Assembly (NCBI GenBank): GCA_030267565.1
Contig: BRXU01000067.1
Coordinates: 62,001-126,000, forward strand
Reading direction: 5' to 3'
Source of the DNA: Pleodorina starrii
Lineage: Eukaryota; Chlorophyta; Chlorophyceae; Chlamydomonadales; Volvocaceae
Length of the DNA: 64,000 nt
This document shows, piece after piece, positions 15,633-23,695 of this stretch. The translations under genes were made by a program, and so were the position numbers. How positions within the stretch are numbered: the stretch's first letter is position 1; each line of letters begins with the position of its first letter. A model generated the notes under the pieces. That model had not been told where the DNA came from. It saw only the letters and a list, made by a program, of their open reading frames with translations, and made no database searches.

Positions 15633-17498
15633 TCACTTTTCGACCGTCGTTGACAGCTCGTTCGCATGGCGCGGCCAGACACGGCAGGCAATAGTGGCCA
15701 GGACCTCCCCGCGGGCTGCAATGGTGTTCTCGTTCCAGTAGTCGATGGTGGAGATGAGCAGATTCAGCTGCAGGGCCGATTGAGCAGCCAATTCGGGCCA
15801 TTTAGCATCCCATCCCAGATTGGAAACACCTTGGTTGAACGCGGAGGTCACCAGGGTGAGGTTACCGATGCGGTCCACCACAGCGTGGCGTTCCGTAGTC
15901 GCCAGTTCGTGCTGGGCCGGGTCCTCGAGTACGTCGACTGGCAGCGGCCAGTGCTTCTCCCAGCGCCGCGGCATGAGGTGTTCAATCTGCAGCTTGGCGT
16001 AGTCGAAGACAGCTGGCTCAGTCTTGGGATTGTCGACGCGCATCTGGGCATCGATGGCACCGAGCAACAGGCGGATACGTTCTTGGGTGAATCGGCCGTA
16101 GAAACGGTCCTGCGTGAAGGCCCGGGTGATCTCTGCGTCGGAGGGCCAGGCCAGTGAGTTCGGTCCCGCGGACAGTGCCTGGACGATGGCGTCGGCGATG
16201 CTATCTTCCGGGTCAGCTGCGGCCGCCTGGGCGCTCTTGAGCACGCCCATGAAGGCCGCGTTGTAGCCGCGAGTGTTGACTCCGAGGATCATGCGGCGGA
16301 TCACCCAAGACTCCACGGCGCTGACGGCTCTCTCGTGCTCGGCTAGGGTGAGTCGATTTTCTGGAAGGGTCCGCAGCCAGGCCAGCAAGGGCACTGCTGT
16401 CTGGACGCCGAGCTTCTCGAGGCGCCCATAAGCCAGTGCCAATCGGGTGGAGCCGGCATCCAGGGCACCGTAGATCGCTTTGTAGGCCCGCCCGTAGGCG
16501 GCCAGCTCGATCAGGATGTCCTCGGTTGTACGGTTTCCGCCGGCCAGGTATTGGCGGACTTCCCCGTAGAGGTGTCCGACGCTGGCTTCGGTCCCGGAAA
16601 CTGCGGTCAGCCACACCGACAGCAGCACATCGCGACGGGCACGGGCGGCGTGGCCGGTGCCGATCTTTTTCTTCCACCACTGTTCGTCGAAACCAGCCCA
16701 GTAGGCGTCGTAGAGGGCCTCGAGTTCGTCTTCGTTGGCCAGTTCACCGCGCAGGAACAAGAGGTTTTTGACCAGATCTGAAGCAGACAGGGGGGTTTGG
16801 CGGCCGTTGAGGACTTCGAAGATGACCTGGGCGTCGTCGTTGTCGTCCAGGTCGATGACCACCAATTTGAACAGGTCCAGCAAGGCATCAACGAGGTCAT
16901 CGGTGCGGTCCCGACCGTCCAGGTCCTCGAGCACCTCATGCACGGACTCAGCAAAGAATCGGCGGGCCTGCAGATACAGGTGGTCCTCGGCACCATAGTT
17001 CGGTACCCCATCGGCCATCGCTACCGGCCAGACATCACGGTCCTTGCGCCGCGGCCACAGCTTGTAGAGCTCATGGGGTTGTTCCACGACGTCTTCTGGA
17101 TTCAACAGAAGGCGCTTGACCTGCCGAGCCCGGGCCGATCCGGTCTCCTGCAGCACGTCCAGCACCCCGCGCACCAGCAGCTGCAGGGTGGTCAACCGCT
17201 GCTGACCATCGATGACCGCCGACAGGCTCAGCCCACCGGTGGGGGAGGGCAACTGGTCACACACCACCGCACCGAGAAAATGAGGAGCAACCTCCTTCTC
17301 CGCCTTGGTTCTCGAGGTCCCAGTCGCCTCTGCGTGGAGCCGCGCCGCCCCCAGGCGACCAGCCACCGTGTCGAGGTCCTCAAACAGCAACTGCCACTGG
17401 CCTTCCCTGGTCCATTCGTAATCACGCTGGAACGTCGGAATCACAAACCGGCCCTCCGCGGTCATGATCTGCTTCAGCTCTTTGGTCTCAGCCTGCAC
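15633..17498 (-). CDS. GmrSD-like type IV restriction enzyme (DUF262 + DUF1524)
   Basis: The 621-residue single-chain protein has an N-terminal DUF262 domain with IPTFQRDYEW (residues 19-28) and VIDGQQRLTTL (near residue 96), the ParB-like NTPase signature. The C-terminal DUF1524 HNH nuclease contains QIEHLMPRRW and IGNLTLV ... N near residues 504-570. GmrSD and BrxU enzymes with this plan cut phage DNA carrying modified bases, using NTP hydrolysis. The gene stands alone, convergent with the 49-residue gene. All key residues seem intact. Confidence 0.88.
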   Translation of the reverse strand: MQAETKELKQIMTAEGRFVIPTFQRDYEWTREGQWQLLFEDLDTVAGRLGAARLHAEATGTSRTKAEKEVAPHFLGAVVCDQLPSPTGGLSLSAVIDGQQRLTTLQLLVRGVLDVLQETGSARARQVKRLLLNPEDVVEQPHELYKLWPRRKDRDVWPVAMADGVPNYGAEDHLYLQARRFFAESVHEVLEDLDGRDRTDDLVDALLDLFKLVVIDLDDNDDAQVIFEVLNGRQTPLSASDLVKNLLFLRGELANEDELEALYDAYWAGFDEQWWKKKIGTGHAARARRDVLLSVWLTAVSGTEASVGHLYGEVRQYLAGGNRTTEDILIELAAYGRAYKAIYGALDAGSTRLALAYGRLEKLGVQTAVPLLAWLRTLPENRLTLAEHERAVSAVESWVIRRMILGVNTRGYNAAFMGVLKSAQAAAADPEDSIADAIVQALSAGPNSLAWPSDAEITRAFTQDRFYGRFTQERIRLLLGAIDAQMRVDNPKTEPAVFDYAKLQIEHLMPRRWEKHWPLPVDVLEDPAQHELATTERHAVVDRIGNLTLVTSAFNQGVSNLGWDAKWPELAAQSALQLNLLISTIDYWNENTIAARGEVLATIACRVWPRHANELSTTVEK

Positions 17499-17606
17499 CG
17501 TGCACCCTCTTCCCTGCGTCGCTTCGCGACGGTAGTTGCATCTGAAATCAACGTACTCACCTCACCCGACATAGCTGGAGTCCCACGCAGACGAGCTACC
17601 GCTCCT

Positions 17607-18908
17607 TCAGGAGTTTCCATCGGATGAAATTCGCTGTGCGGCTTCAGCCAGACCAGCAGCGTAGGCAGCAGCGAACCGCTCCTTGAGCGGGCGCCGCGCC
17701 ACCGACACTTCACCACCGGACCTAACGGCCACGCCCCCCGCCCCAGCTTCGGCGGCCGCCTGCCGGGCGGCGTGGCGTACGGCGGCGGCCACGGCCTCGG
17801 CCCTCCGCTGCTCGGCTTCGGCCGCGGCACGCTGATCGGGTGAGCGGTGCGGGGTGCCGTCAGCAAAGGTCCAGGCCCGGAGCCGGGCGGCGAACCAGGC
17901 CCCAGGATGCTCGATCCCGGTGACCGCGTCATGGGTGTAGCGCACCCCGGCCGGGGTCCAGTCCAGGGCGTGGAGCACGTCAGCCACCGTCCAGCCTGCC
18001 TGGAAGTAGGCCTTGGCCACCGCCACCACATAGGCGGTGGTGATCCTGCGCAGCACCAGGGTGTGGTGTTGGATTTCCAACCCCGCCCAACGATAAGCCT
18101 GCTTCCAATCGGAGCGGGTCGCCCCCACATTCGAAGGCCGAACCGTCACATGAGCCGGCCACAGCGGAGCTGTCCGCTGACCCAGGGCGGCTTGGACCTC
18201 CCGCCGCTGCGCGGCGGCCTTGGCAGAGGGCCGCGGCGTAGCCGCGTCCTTCTGGGAAATGCCTTTGCGCGCGCGCGGGGGAGAACATACCCCCTCCGGG
18301 GGGACCGGGCCGACATTTATATCCACAGACTCTGCCGCCTCCTCCGGGGCTTCCACGACCGTTGTAGCCGCGGGGGTAGCGGGCGCTTGGACGGTGAGGG
18401 CATAAACGGGGGCCTCACCCTGCTTCTTGCCGGAGGACCGGGGGGTGTAGGCCGCGGAGCGCCCGGTGGCGACGACGGCGAGCAAGCCCCAGTCCTTGAG
18501 CCGGCGGATCATCCGCCCCACGGAGTCCTCGTGCACCCCCAGGCGCTGGGCGACCCAGGCCCAGGTCGTACGCCAGGTCCGCGACCCCGGATCCTGCTGC
18601 ACAGCAATGATCTCGACCAGGGCGGCCATGTTGGATCGCCCATCAGCGCGCATCAACTCCAGGGCCGGGTGCTCCAGGGCGGCACGCTTCCACGCGACCA
18701 CATGGCGGGCCAGCCGGCAGCCCTTAGGGACGGCGCGCAGCACCACGGCCTTGGAGCGTTCGTACGTCACCCGCACCCGTCGACGGTGCGAGGGGAGCTC
18801 CCGGGAGGCCTCCAGCGCTGCCTCGGGGGAGGAGTGCGACCGAAAATCGGCGCGGTTGAGTGATGAGGGGTCCATTTGCGGACGCGCCTCAGGTACACTA
18901 GGGGACAC
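17607..18908 (-). CDS. Candidate plasmid replication initiator (winged-helix Rep-like)
   Basis: The start is GTG 18908, or possibly ATG 18875 (MDPSSLNRADF). The 433-residue protein has a basic N-terminal part, then a winged-helix-like segment (RTTWAWVAQRLGVHEDSVGRMIRRL region, about residues 112-140). A low-complexity linker with PRARKG follows, then a second conserved domain (WKQAYRWAGLEI ... ALDWTPAGVRYTH) and an Ala/Arg-rich C-terminus. This layout resembles theta-type Rep proteins of actinobacterial plasmids. A CopG-like gene and a hairpin-rich leader lie directly upstream, as in copG-rep cassettes. I cannot name the Rep family; a transcriptional regulator remains possible. Confidence 0.55.
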   Translation of the reverse strand: MSPSVPEARPQMDPSSLNRADFRSHSSPEAALEASRELPSHRRRVRVTYERSKAVVLRAVPKGCRLARHVVAWKRAALEHPALELMRADGRSNMAALVEIIAVQQDPGSRTWRTTWAWVAQRLGVHEDSVGRMIRRLKDWGLLAVVATGRSAAYTPRSSGKKQGEAPVYALTVQAPATPAATTVVEAPEEAAESVDINVGPVPPEGVCSPPRARKGISQKDAATPRPSAKAAAQRREVQAALGQRTAPLWPAHVTVRPSNVGATRSDWKQAYRWAGLEIQHHTLVLRRITTAYVVAVAKAYFQAGWTVADVLHALDWTPAGVRYTHDAVTGIEHPGAWFAARLRAWTFADGTPHRSPDQRAAAEAEQRRAEAVAAAVRHAARQAAAEAGAGGVAVRSGGEVSVARRPLKERFAAAYAAGLAEAAQRISSDGNS

Positions 18909-18964
18909 AACAGTCCCCTGGTATTGGGTTCATGACAGGTTCCGATTCAGTTAGCTGTTGGAAC

Positions 18965-19034
18965 GGCTGTCGCGAGTTTGGCGACCTGAGACAGCCGAAT
19001 GACTTCGACGGCCCGCCCTGCCAGGCGGGTCGTC
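18965..19034 (-). promoter_or_regulatory. Structured leader between CopG-like gene and rep
   Basis: Two hairpins lie in the 132-base gap. One is GGCTGTC...GACAGCC (18965-18996) with a nested TCGC/GCGA. The other is a GC-rich stem at 19007-19034 (GACGGCCCGCC with GGCGGGTCGTC, one wobble). They could terminate copG transcription partially or serve an antisense-RNA copy control. Confidence 0.5.
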
Positions 19035-19040
19035 AGTCGT

Positions 19041-19256
19041 TTAAGCGGAGTTTGCCAGCGGTAGGCGCGGCTCCTCCCTGTTGTCGAGCTTGTTGGACCG
19101 TCCAGCGTCACGGTCGATCAAGGCACCGATGTACTCAGCCATGCTGAGTCCCGCCTGATGCGATGCTTCAATCGCCGCGCGGTGCTGTTCTGGAGACACA
19201 CGCGCCATCAGAGCCACTTTGTGGCCCTGCAACTTCGGCTGCTGGTACTCGGTCAT
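19041..19256 (-). CDS. CopG-like ribbon-helix-helix repressor
   Basis: The 71-residue protein contains a ribbon-helix-helix: a strand (KVALMARVS), helix 1 (PEQHRAAIEASHQAG) and helix 2 (SMAEYIGALIDRDAG). It lies upstream of the Rep candidate on the same strand and has a 24-base palindromic operator 20 bases ahead of its start. This fits an autorepressed copy-number regulator. An orphan antitoxin is an alternative, but no toxin gene adjoins it. Confidence 0.65.
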   Translation of the reverse strand: MTEYQQPKLQGHKVALMARVSPEQHRAAIEASHQAGLSMAEYIGALIDRDAGRSNKLDNREEPRLPLANSA

Positions 19257-19275
19257 GGGTCGATCATGGCATATC

Positions 19276-19299
19276 GATACTGCTACCGATAGCGGTATC
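19276..19299. promoter_or_regulatory. Palindromic operator of the CopG-like gene
   Basis: GATACTGCTA and TAGCGGTATC form an imperfect inverted repeat (one mismatch per arm pair, CCGA centre) directly upstream of the repressor gene. Ribbon-helix-helix dimers bind such paired half-sites. Confidence 0.6.
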
Positions 19300-19412
19300 A
19301 GGTGTGTCTCGGTGATTTTTCATCCCTCCGGTACACGAGGTAGCCAGCGTTTGCTTTAGTCATCTACGGCCGAGCACAAAGTGCTGCGTGGCATGCGCTC
19401 ACCCTAGTACAT

Positions 19413-19441
19413 TTGAACATGTTCAAAGTAAACATGTTCAA
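19413..19441. promoter_or_regulatory. Tandem palindromic operators upstream of the ImmA operon
   Basis: TTGAACATGTTCAA (19413-19426) is a perfect 14-base palindrome; TAAACATGTTCAA (19429-19441) is a near-copy 16 bases on. Both lie 22-50 bases ahead of the first gene. The same core sits in the centre of the long palindrome after the operon, which points to one cognate regulator, probably the DNA-binding protein encoded at 21515. Confidence 0.7.
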
Positions 19442-19462
19442 GCTCCAGGTAGCCTGGAGGGC

Positions 19463-19912
19463 ATGTTCTGGCGTGGAGGATCCGACCCCGGCAGGGATGT
19501 GCTGGCTGAATTGCCGTCGCACCTCACTTGGGATGGGCTCCATCGGGAGGTGCAGCGCCGGCACGGCAAGCCCATCCACATCAAGCCGGCCCCGGCGGGA
19601 TTGGGCCATGACGTCACGGGCCTGTGGCTGGAGAAAGCTGAGCGGTCCTGGATTTTCCATGCTGCGGGGGAGAGCGAGCTGCTGCGCCGGCACGTGATCC
19701 TGCACGAGTACGGACACATCCTCCTCATGCACGGCGGGTGTGAGCTGACACTGGGAAATGCCTTCGCCCACATCGGGGGCTCCCGACGAATCAAGACCCT
19801 TCTCGGGCGGTCCTCGACCTGGACGGCCCAGGAGATCGCGGCGGAAGAGGCCGCCACACGGTTGGCCGCCCGGCTGACGCATCAGGTGGATCCTTTGCTC
19901 GAGGCCTTCTGA
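19463..19912 (+). CDS. ImmA/IrrE-family metallopeptidase
   Basis: ATG 19463 (MFWRGGSDPG) follows a TGGAGGG ribosome binding site; the longer frame from 19388 runs through the operators. The 149-residue protein has the zinc-binding HEYGH at residues 81-85 and a downstream EEAATRLAARL helix that may supply the third ligand. ImmA/IrrE enzymes cleave or inactivate partner repressors to switch on gene sets. Here the likely substrate is the DNA-binding protein at 21515. The stop overlaps the next start (TGATG). Confidence 0.85.
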   Translation: MFWRGGSDPGRDVLAELPSHLTWDGLHREVQRRHGKPIHIKPAPAGLGHDVTGLWLEKAERSWIFHAAGESELLRRHVILHEYGHILLMHGGCELTLGNAFAHIGGSRRIKTLLGRSSTWTAQEIAAEEAATRLAARLTHQVDPLLEAF

Positions 19913-20913
19913 TGAGCCTCGGGGAAGTGCTGAGTCTGCTCAAAGCCGTGGCGTGCATCTTCGCCGCCGTGGCAGTGGCCGTTCGGCTGCCGCGGGTGCT
20001 GAAGCGACGCCGGGTGGACTTCGTGTGGGTGGGCACAGTATTGGCAGCCCTGGCCTTCGCGGCCAACGGAGTCATGGTGCCCGAACGGACCGTGGATGCG
20101 TGGCTGGGCGGGGAGAACATGTTCCACCTGGTGCGCAACCTGCTCGCGCTCAGCGCCGTGTGGTGCCTGCGGGCGGCCCTCGTGCAGTCCCTGAAGCGCA
20201 GGGACTGGAGCCGGTCGCGGACCATGCGGGAGGCCGCCATAGGCAGCGCCTTGCTGCTGGGGCTGATGGCAGCGTTCTTCTCGATCGACCGGGGCCCGAC
20301 CTCGGGAGCGTTCATCCCGGACCATCTTGCCCAAGGCGGCACCCTGGTCTACACGCTGCTCATCATGGCGATGGGAACGTGGAACGCCGCCGATGTCGCC
20401 CGTGTCGCCTTCCGGGAACTCACCCTGCGCCAGCCGGGGCACGACCCTCTGCTGTGGCCGGCCCTGCTCGGCCTGGGCGTGGGAGGTTCTCTGCTCGTGC
20501 TCGGCTGCACGCTCGAGGCCGGCTACGCAGTCCTCGGGTATGCGGGCACGTGGGATGCTGTAGCTGTGGCCCTGCGGGCCTCATTCGGCCCGGTCTTCCT
20601 GCCCGGGGCCGTGCTGGTGTGCTTGGCCGTGGCGTGGCTGGGTCTCTACGCCCAAGGCCGGCGCCTGAAGATAGGTCTGCGCATGGACATCCTGCGGATC
20701 GCCCCGGTGTGGGCCCAACTCGGCGCGGACCGGTGGAGCCCTGGTGGGCGCCCTCCGGGCTGGCGCAGCGCCCTGTCGGCCGATCCCCAAACGGTTCTCT
20801 ACAGTGCCGTCATTGCCGTCGAAGACGCCCTGCGGGCAGAGAACGTGGGCCTATCGGAAAAGCAACGGTGTGCCCTGCAGGCCGCCGAGAGGAGATTTGA
20901 ACTCACATCATGA
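19912..20913 (+). CDS. Multi-pass membrane protein, MAB_1171c-like putative transporter
   Basis: The 333-residue protein has about seven hydrophobic spans in its first 245 residues and then a cytosolic tail (LRIAPVWAQLGADRW ... VEDALRAENVGLSEKQ). This membrane domain plus tail with a P-W-x-x-L motif is how I remember MAB_1171c/DUF6545 proteins, which in Streptomyces often sit beside ImmA/IrrE and XRE genes. Substrate and function are unknown. It overlaps the genes on both sides by 1 and 4 bases. Confidence 0.7.
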   Translation: MSLGEVLSLLKAVACIFAAVAVAVRLPRVLKRRRVDFVWVGTVLAALAFAANGVMVPERTVDAWLGGENMFHLVRNLLALSAVWCLRAALVQSLKRRDWSRSRTMREAAIGSALLLGLMAAFFSIDRGPTSGAFIPDHLAQGGTLVYTLLIMAMGTWNAADVARVAFRELTLRQPGHDPLLWPALLGLGVGGSLLVLGCTLEAGYAVLGYAGTWDAVAVALRASFGPVFLPGAVLVCLAVAWLGLYAQGRRLKIGLRMDILRIAPVWAQLGADRWSPGGRPPGWRSALSADPQTVLYSAVIAVEDALRAENVGLSEKQRCALQAAERRFELTS

Positions 20914-21503
20914 GTACCTCGATCGTCGTCCCCCGCTGGGAGAGAACCGCCACGGAAGCCTTCCAGCCTCCGGTGCTGCTGGCGGCGCTGCTCATCGCGT
21001 TGCCCTGGGGGGCGAACCCATCTGCCGCCTCGCTGTGGTGGGGAATCAGCGCGGCCCTGATCGTGTGTGGCATCCCGCTGGCCGTGGTCCTCATGCTGGT
21101 GCGCCGAGGGATCCTCACCGACCACCACGTAAGCGTGAAGGAGCACCGCCGCCCGGTGATGGCCGGAGTACTGGTGCTGGTCCTCAGTTACCTCGCGGCG
21201 GCGATCCTGCTGCAGGGACCGATCGAAATTGTGGCGTTGCTCGTGGCCACGTTTCTGGCCGGGCTGGTGATCGCTGTGGTGAGTCCGTGGTGGAAGATCT
21301 CCGGGCACGGCATGATGATGGGCGGAACTATTGTTGCCCTGACAACATCCTGGGGTGTGGTCGGGCTGCTGTTCGTTCCGGTGGGCCTGGCGGTGTGCTG
21401 GAGCCGCATCCGACTCCAGGACCACACCGGTCCGCAGGTGATCTCAGGCTTTATCTACGGGCTGGCCTTCCTGGGCAGCATCTACGCCTGGATCGTGACA
21501 TGA
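20910..21503 (+). CDS. PAP2-like integral membrane protein
   Basis: The 197-residue protein has about six membrane spans. Short motifs line up with membrane phosphatases of the PAP2 group: KEHRRP, then WWKISGHG, then SRIRLQDHTGPQ. These stand for the KxxxxxxRP, PSGH and SRxxxxxH motifs, though the first is shortened and PSGH reads ISGH. It may be a lipid phosphatase or a degenerate relative. It is translationally coupled to its neighbours. Confidence 0.6.
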   Translation: MSTSIVVPRWERTATEAFQPPVLLAALLIALPWGANPSAASLWWGISAALIVCGIPLAVVLMLVRRGILTDHHVSVKEHRRPVMAGVLVLVLSYLAAAILLQGPIEIVALLVATFLAGLVIAVVSPWWKISGHGMMMGGTIVALTTSWGVVGLLFVPVGLAVCWSRIRLQDHTGPQVISGFIYGLAFLGSIYAWIVT

Positions 21504-21514
21504 GGAGAAACCAC

Positions 21515-21937
21515 GTGGGGGACGCAAACCGGGAACGGTCAGCCCAGATCTTGGCCGACAAGATCAACCTGCTGTTGGACACCCTGCGCACCGAAGCCGG
21601 CCAGCCCTACGACTTCACCACGATTCAGCAAGGCCTCAAAGACCGCGGCGTGGCCATTTCGCGCACGAAATGGCACTACCTGAAAACAGCCGACATCCGG
21701 GTGCGTCCCGACGAGAAACTGCTCCGGGCGCTGGGGGAAGTGTTCGGAGTGGACCCGAGATACCTCGTGCAAGAAGACGGGCCTCTGCCGCAGCAGGTCG
21801 AGCAGGAGCTGCACACGGTGCGAGCCCTCCGACGAGCCGAAGTCCGCAACTTCGCCGCCCGGGCCCTCGGTCAGATCGACCCCGAAGGCCTCCAGGCGAT
21901 CCTGGACGTCATCGAGAAGGACCAGCACGAGCCATAG
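21515..21937 (+). CDS. XRE-like DNA-binding regulator of the ImmA operon
   Basis: GTG 21515 has AGGAG seven bases upstream; ATG 21500, overlapping the previous stop, is an alternative. The 140-residue protein has a helix-turn-helix-like region (TIQQGLKDRGVAISRTKWHYLKT ... is spread over residues 25-50) and then VRPDEKLLRALGEVFGVDPRYL, the characteristic end of the actinobacterial XRE domain. A helical C-terminus follows (VRALRRAEVRNFAARALG). It closes the ImmA operon and is the likely binder of the TTGAACATGTTCAA sites. Confidence 0.7.
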   Translation: MGDANRERSAQILADKINLLLDTLRTEAGQPYDFTTIQQGLKDRGVAISRTKWHYLKTADIRVRPDEKLLRALGEVFGVDPRYLVQEDGPLPQQVEQELHTVRALRRAEVRNFAARALGQIDPEGLQAILDVIEKDQHEP

Positions 21938-21973
21938 ACCGCGCCGCACAGCATTTGAGCCCTAGACGGACTG

Positions 21974-22017
21974 CCCGTAGGATCCGTATTGAACATGTTC
22001 AATACGGATCCTACGGG
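21974..22017. repeat. 44-bp perfect palindrome with operator core
   Basis: Arms CCCGTAGGATCCGTATTG... and their exact reverse complement meet without spacer at the core TTGAACATGTTCAA, the same 14-mer as the operator at 19413. It lies between the end of the ImmA operon and the convergent ArsR-like gene. It may be both a terminator hairpin and a regulator binding site. Confidence 0.85.
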
Positions 22018-22042
22018 AAGGGCACTGAGGCATGGGAAGACA

Positions 22043-22399
22043 TCAGTGAGGCTCGATGGGCGTCTCCGCACCCGCACTCCGCACATCCGCCAGGACATAC
22101 TGCGCGAGAGCAGACAGCAGCCTCTCGAGCCGTGCGTGATTCGCGTAGTACAGCATCGGCCGGCCACGGCTCTGCTGCGCCTCCGCCTTCACAGCATCCA
22201 TGGCCTCCAACTCGGTCAACTGAGCACCGAGAGTCTTGGCCGGGAGCCCCGTTCGTTCCACCAGGTCCGCACGTAGCGCCGGCCCCTGTCTGAGGGCATT
22301 GATGATCGACAGCCGGACGGTGTTGCCGAACACCTTGGCGGCTTCGGCAACAAGATCAGGCTGACCTGCAGGGCGAACTACGGACGGCACGGAATTCAT
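22043..22399 (-). CDS. ArsR-like winged-helix regulator
   Basis: ATG 22399 (MNSVPSVVRPAG) is chosen; the frame open further upstream lacks coding character. The 118-residue protein has the winged-helix pattern FGNTVRLSIINALRQGPALRADLVERTGL, a recognition helix (AKTLGAQLTELEAM) and a basic wing (SRGRPMLYY). No metal-binding Cys pair is evident. It is divergent from the conjugation operon, whose first gene starts 172 bases away, so it is a good candidate for controlling transfer. Confidence 0.7.
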   Translation of the reverse strand: MNSVPSVVRPAGQPDLVAEAAKVFGNTVRLSIINALRQGPALRADLVERTGLPAKTLGAQLTELEAMDAVKAEAQQSRGRPMLYYANHARLERLLSALAQYVLADVRSAGAETPIEPH

Positions 22400-22487
22400 T
22401 GTGTCGCACCCGCAACACCTCATACGCAACTGACATCGCGCCTTAGGCCCGAGACCCATACCGCAACGAGCCGAACTTGTTTTGGCC

Positions 22488-22505
22488 GTCTTATACAGCC
22501 AAGAC
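22488..22505. promoter_or_regulatory. Inverted repeat in the promoter region of the conjugation operon
   Basis: GTCTT-ATACAGCC-AAGAC lies 66-83 bases ahead of the conjugation operon start; the flanking TTGGC/GCCAA extends the symmetry partly. A second ACAGCCAA occurs near 22530. It may be the operator for the divergent ArsR-like regulator. Confidence 0.4.
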
Positions 22506-22570
22506 GTGCTACAACTTCTATAGCTGCGTAAAACAGCCAAACGGGTTGGCACTGGAAAGGGAGGTGACGT

Positions 22571-23695
22571 GTGGAAGACGAGGAGTCCCACGGCTCATCC
22601 ACTCTGGCTATCGCTGTCCTGGCGCTGGGCGGGGTGATGGCGATTGGTGTGCCCGTCGTGGGTGTGGCCGGACTTGCACTGGTGGCGGACATGCATGCGT
22701 CGGCCAGTAGCGGGTGCGTCCCTTCCACGGTCGTCTCCGACGAGAATCCCGAGGACGGGGTGATCAACGTCCCCAACGGTTGGGGTCCGCTGGTGGAGGA
22801 GGCGGCCAAGACGGCCGGGCTGCCGGTGAGTGTGGCAGCCGCCCAGCTGAAGCAGGAATCCAACTGGGACCCCCGCGCCGGAAGCTCCGCCGGGGCGCAG
22901 GGCATCGCCCAGTTCATGCCCGACACCTGGGCCGCCTACGGCCAGGGCGGGGACGTGACCGAGCCCGAGGACGCAATCCCTGCCTATGGGCGCTACATGG
23001 CAGCGCTGCGCAATGAGGTGAAGCCCTTGGCCGGTGATGACGCTGACCAGCTGGTGCGCCTGACCTTGGCCGCCTACAACGCCGGCCCCGGAGCGGTCCT
23101 CGAGCACGAGGGTGTGCCGCCGTTCGCGGAGACCCAGCGCTACGTGGAGACGATCCTTGACGGCGGTCAGATCGAGTTCTCCGCCGGCTGTGAGGCCCCG
23201 GTCGGTGGCAGGGCGTGGGACGGGGACCTGGGGGAGGGGGAGTGGACGGCGCCGCTTCCCGGGGGGAAGTTCACCTCCGGCTACGGGCGACGCAACGTGC
23301 CGGGGGTGCCCGCGTGGGCGCAGAACCACATGGGCCTGGACTTCGCCACCCCCGGTGCTGGCTCCGGTGCTGGGGGGCCGGTGATCGCCCCGACTGATCT
23401 GCGGATCACCGGGTTCAACGACACCGACGGGTGCGTGATCGCCAAGGAGGACGGGGACGATCCCGATTTCGGGTTCGCCTTCTGTCACCTGAACTCCTGG
23501 GGCGTGAAGAAGGGCCAGAAGCTCACCCGCGGTGACGTGATCGGTGTGGAGGGCAACCGGGGCCAGTTCGGCATGTCCACCCACCTGCACTTCGAGATCT
23601 ACCGGCCAGGGGCCCCCGACGTCGTCTTCCCCTATCAGGGCTTCAACATCGACCCCGAGCCGATCCTGCGAGAGAAAGGAGCGTGGCCCCAATGA
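22571..23695 (+). CDS. Conjugation cell-wall hydrolase (SLT transglycosylase + M23 peptidase)
   Basis: GTG 22571 follows GGGAGGTGAC. The 374-residue protein has an N-terminal membrane anchor (residues 10-40) and a lytic transglycosylase domain with the catalytic Glu in QESNWDPRAGS and the AQGIAQFMPDTW motif. The C-terminal M23/LytM peptidase has HMGLDFATPG and HLHFEIY as zinc ligands. Hydrolases with this plan act like VirB1/TcpG and open the Gram-positive wall for the transfer channel. It is first in a 12-gene operon and overlaps the next gene by 4 bases. Confidence 0.9.
   Translation: MEDEESHGSSTLAIAVLALGGVMAIGVPVVGVAGLALVADMHASASSGCVPSTVVSDENPEDGVINVPNGWGPLVEEAAKTAGLPVSVAAAQLKQESNWDPRAGSSAGAQGIAQFMPDTWAAYGQGGDVTEPEDAIPAYGRYMAALRNEVKPLAGDDADQLVRLTLAAYNAGPGAVLEHEGVPPFAETQRYVETILDGGQIEFSAGCEAPVGGRAWDGDLGEGEWTAPLPGGKFTSGYGRRNVPGVPAWAQNHMGLDFATPGAGSGAGGPVIAPTDLRITGFNDTDGCVIAKEDGDDPDFGFAFCHLNSWGVKKGQKLTRGDVIGVEGNRGQFGMSTHLHFEIYRPGAPDVVFPYQGFNIDPEPILREKGAWPQ

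Noticed and set aside
19413..19441. Reading the TTGAACATGTTCAA sites as LexA boxes
   Set aside because: Actinobacterial SOS boxes have four bases between GAAC and GTTC, as at 15142; here there are two, so it is a different operator.
20744..21514. Upstream extension of the XRE-like frame to 20744
   Set aside because: The extension overlaps two membrane-protein genes out of frame and lacks a ribosome binding site; GTG 21515 has AGGAG.
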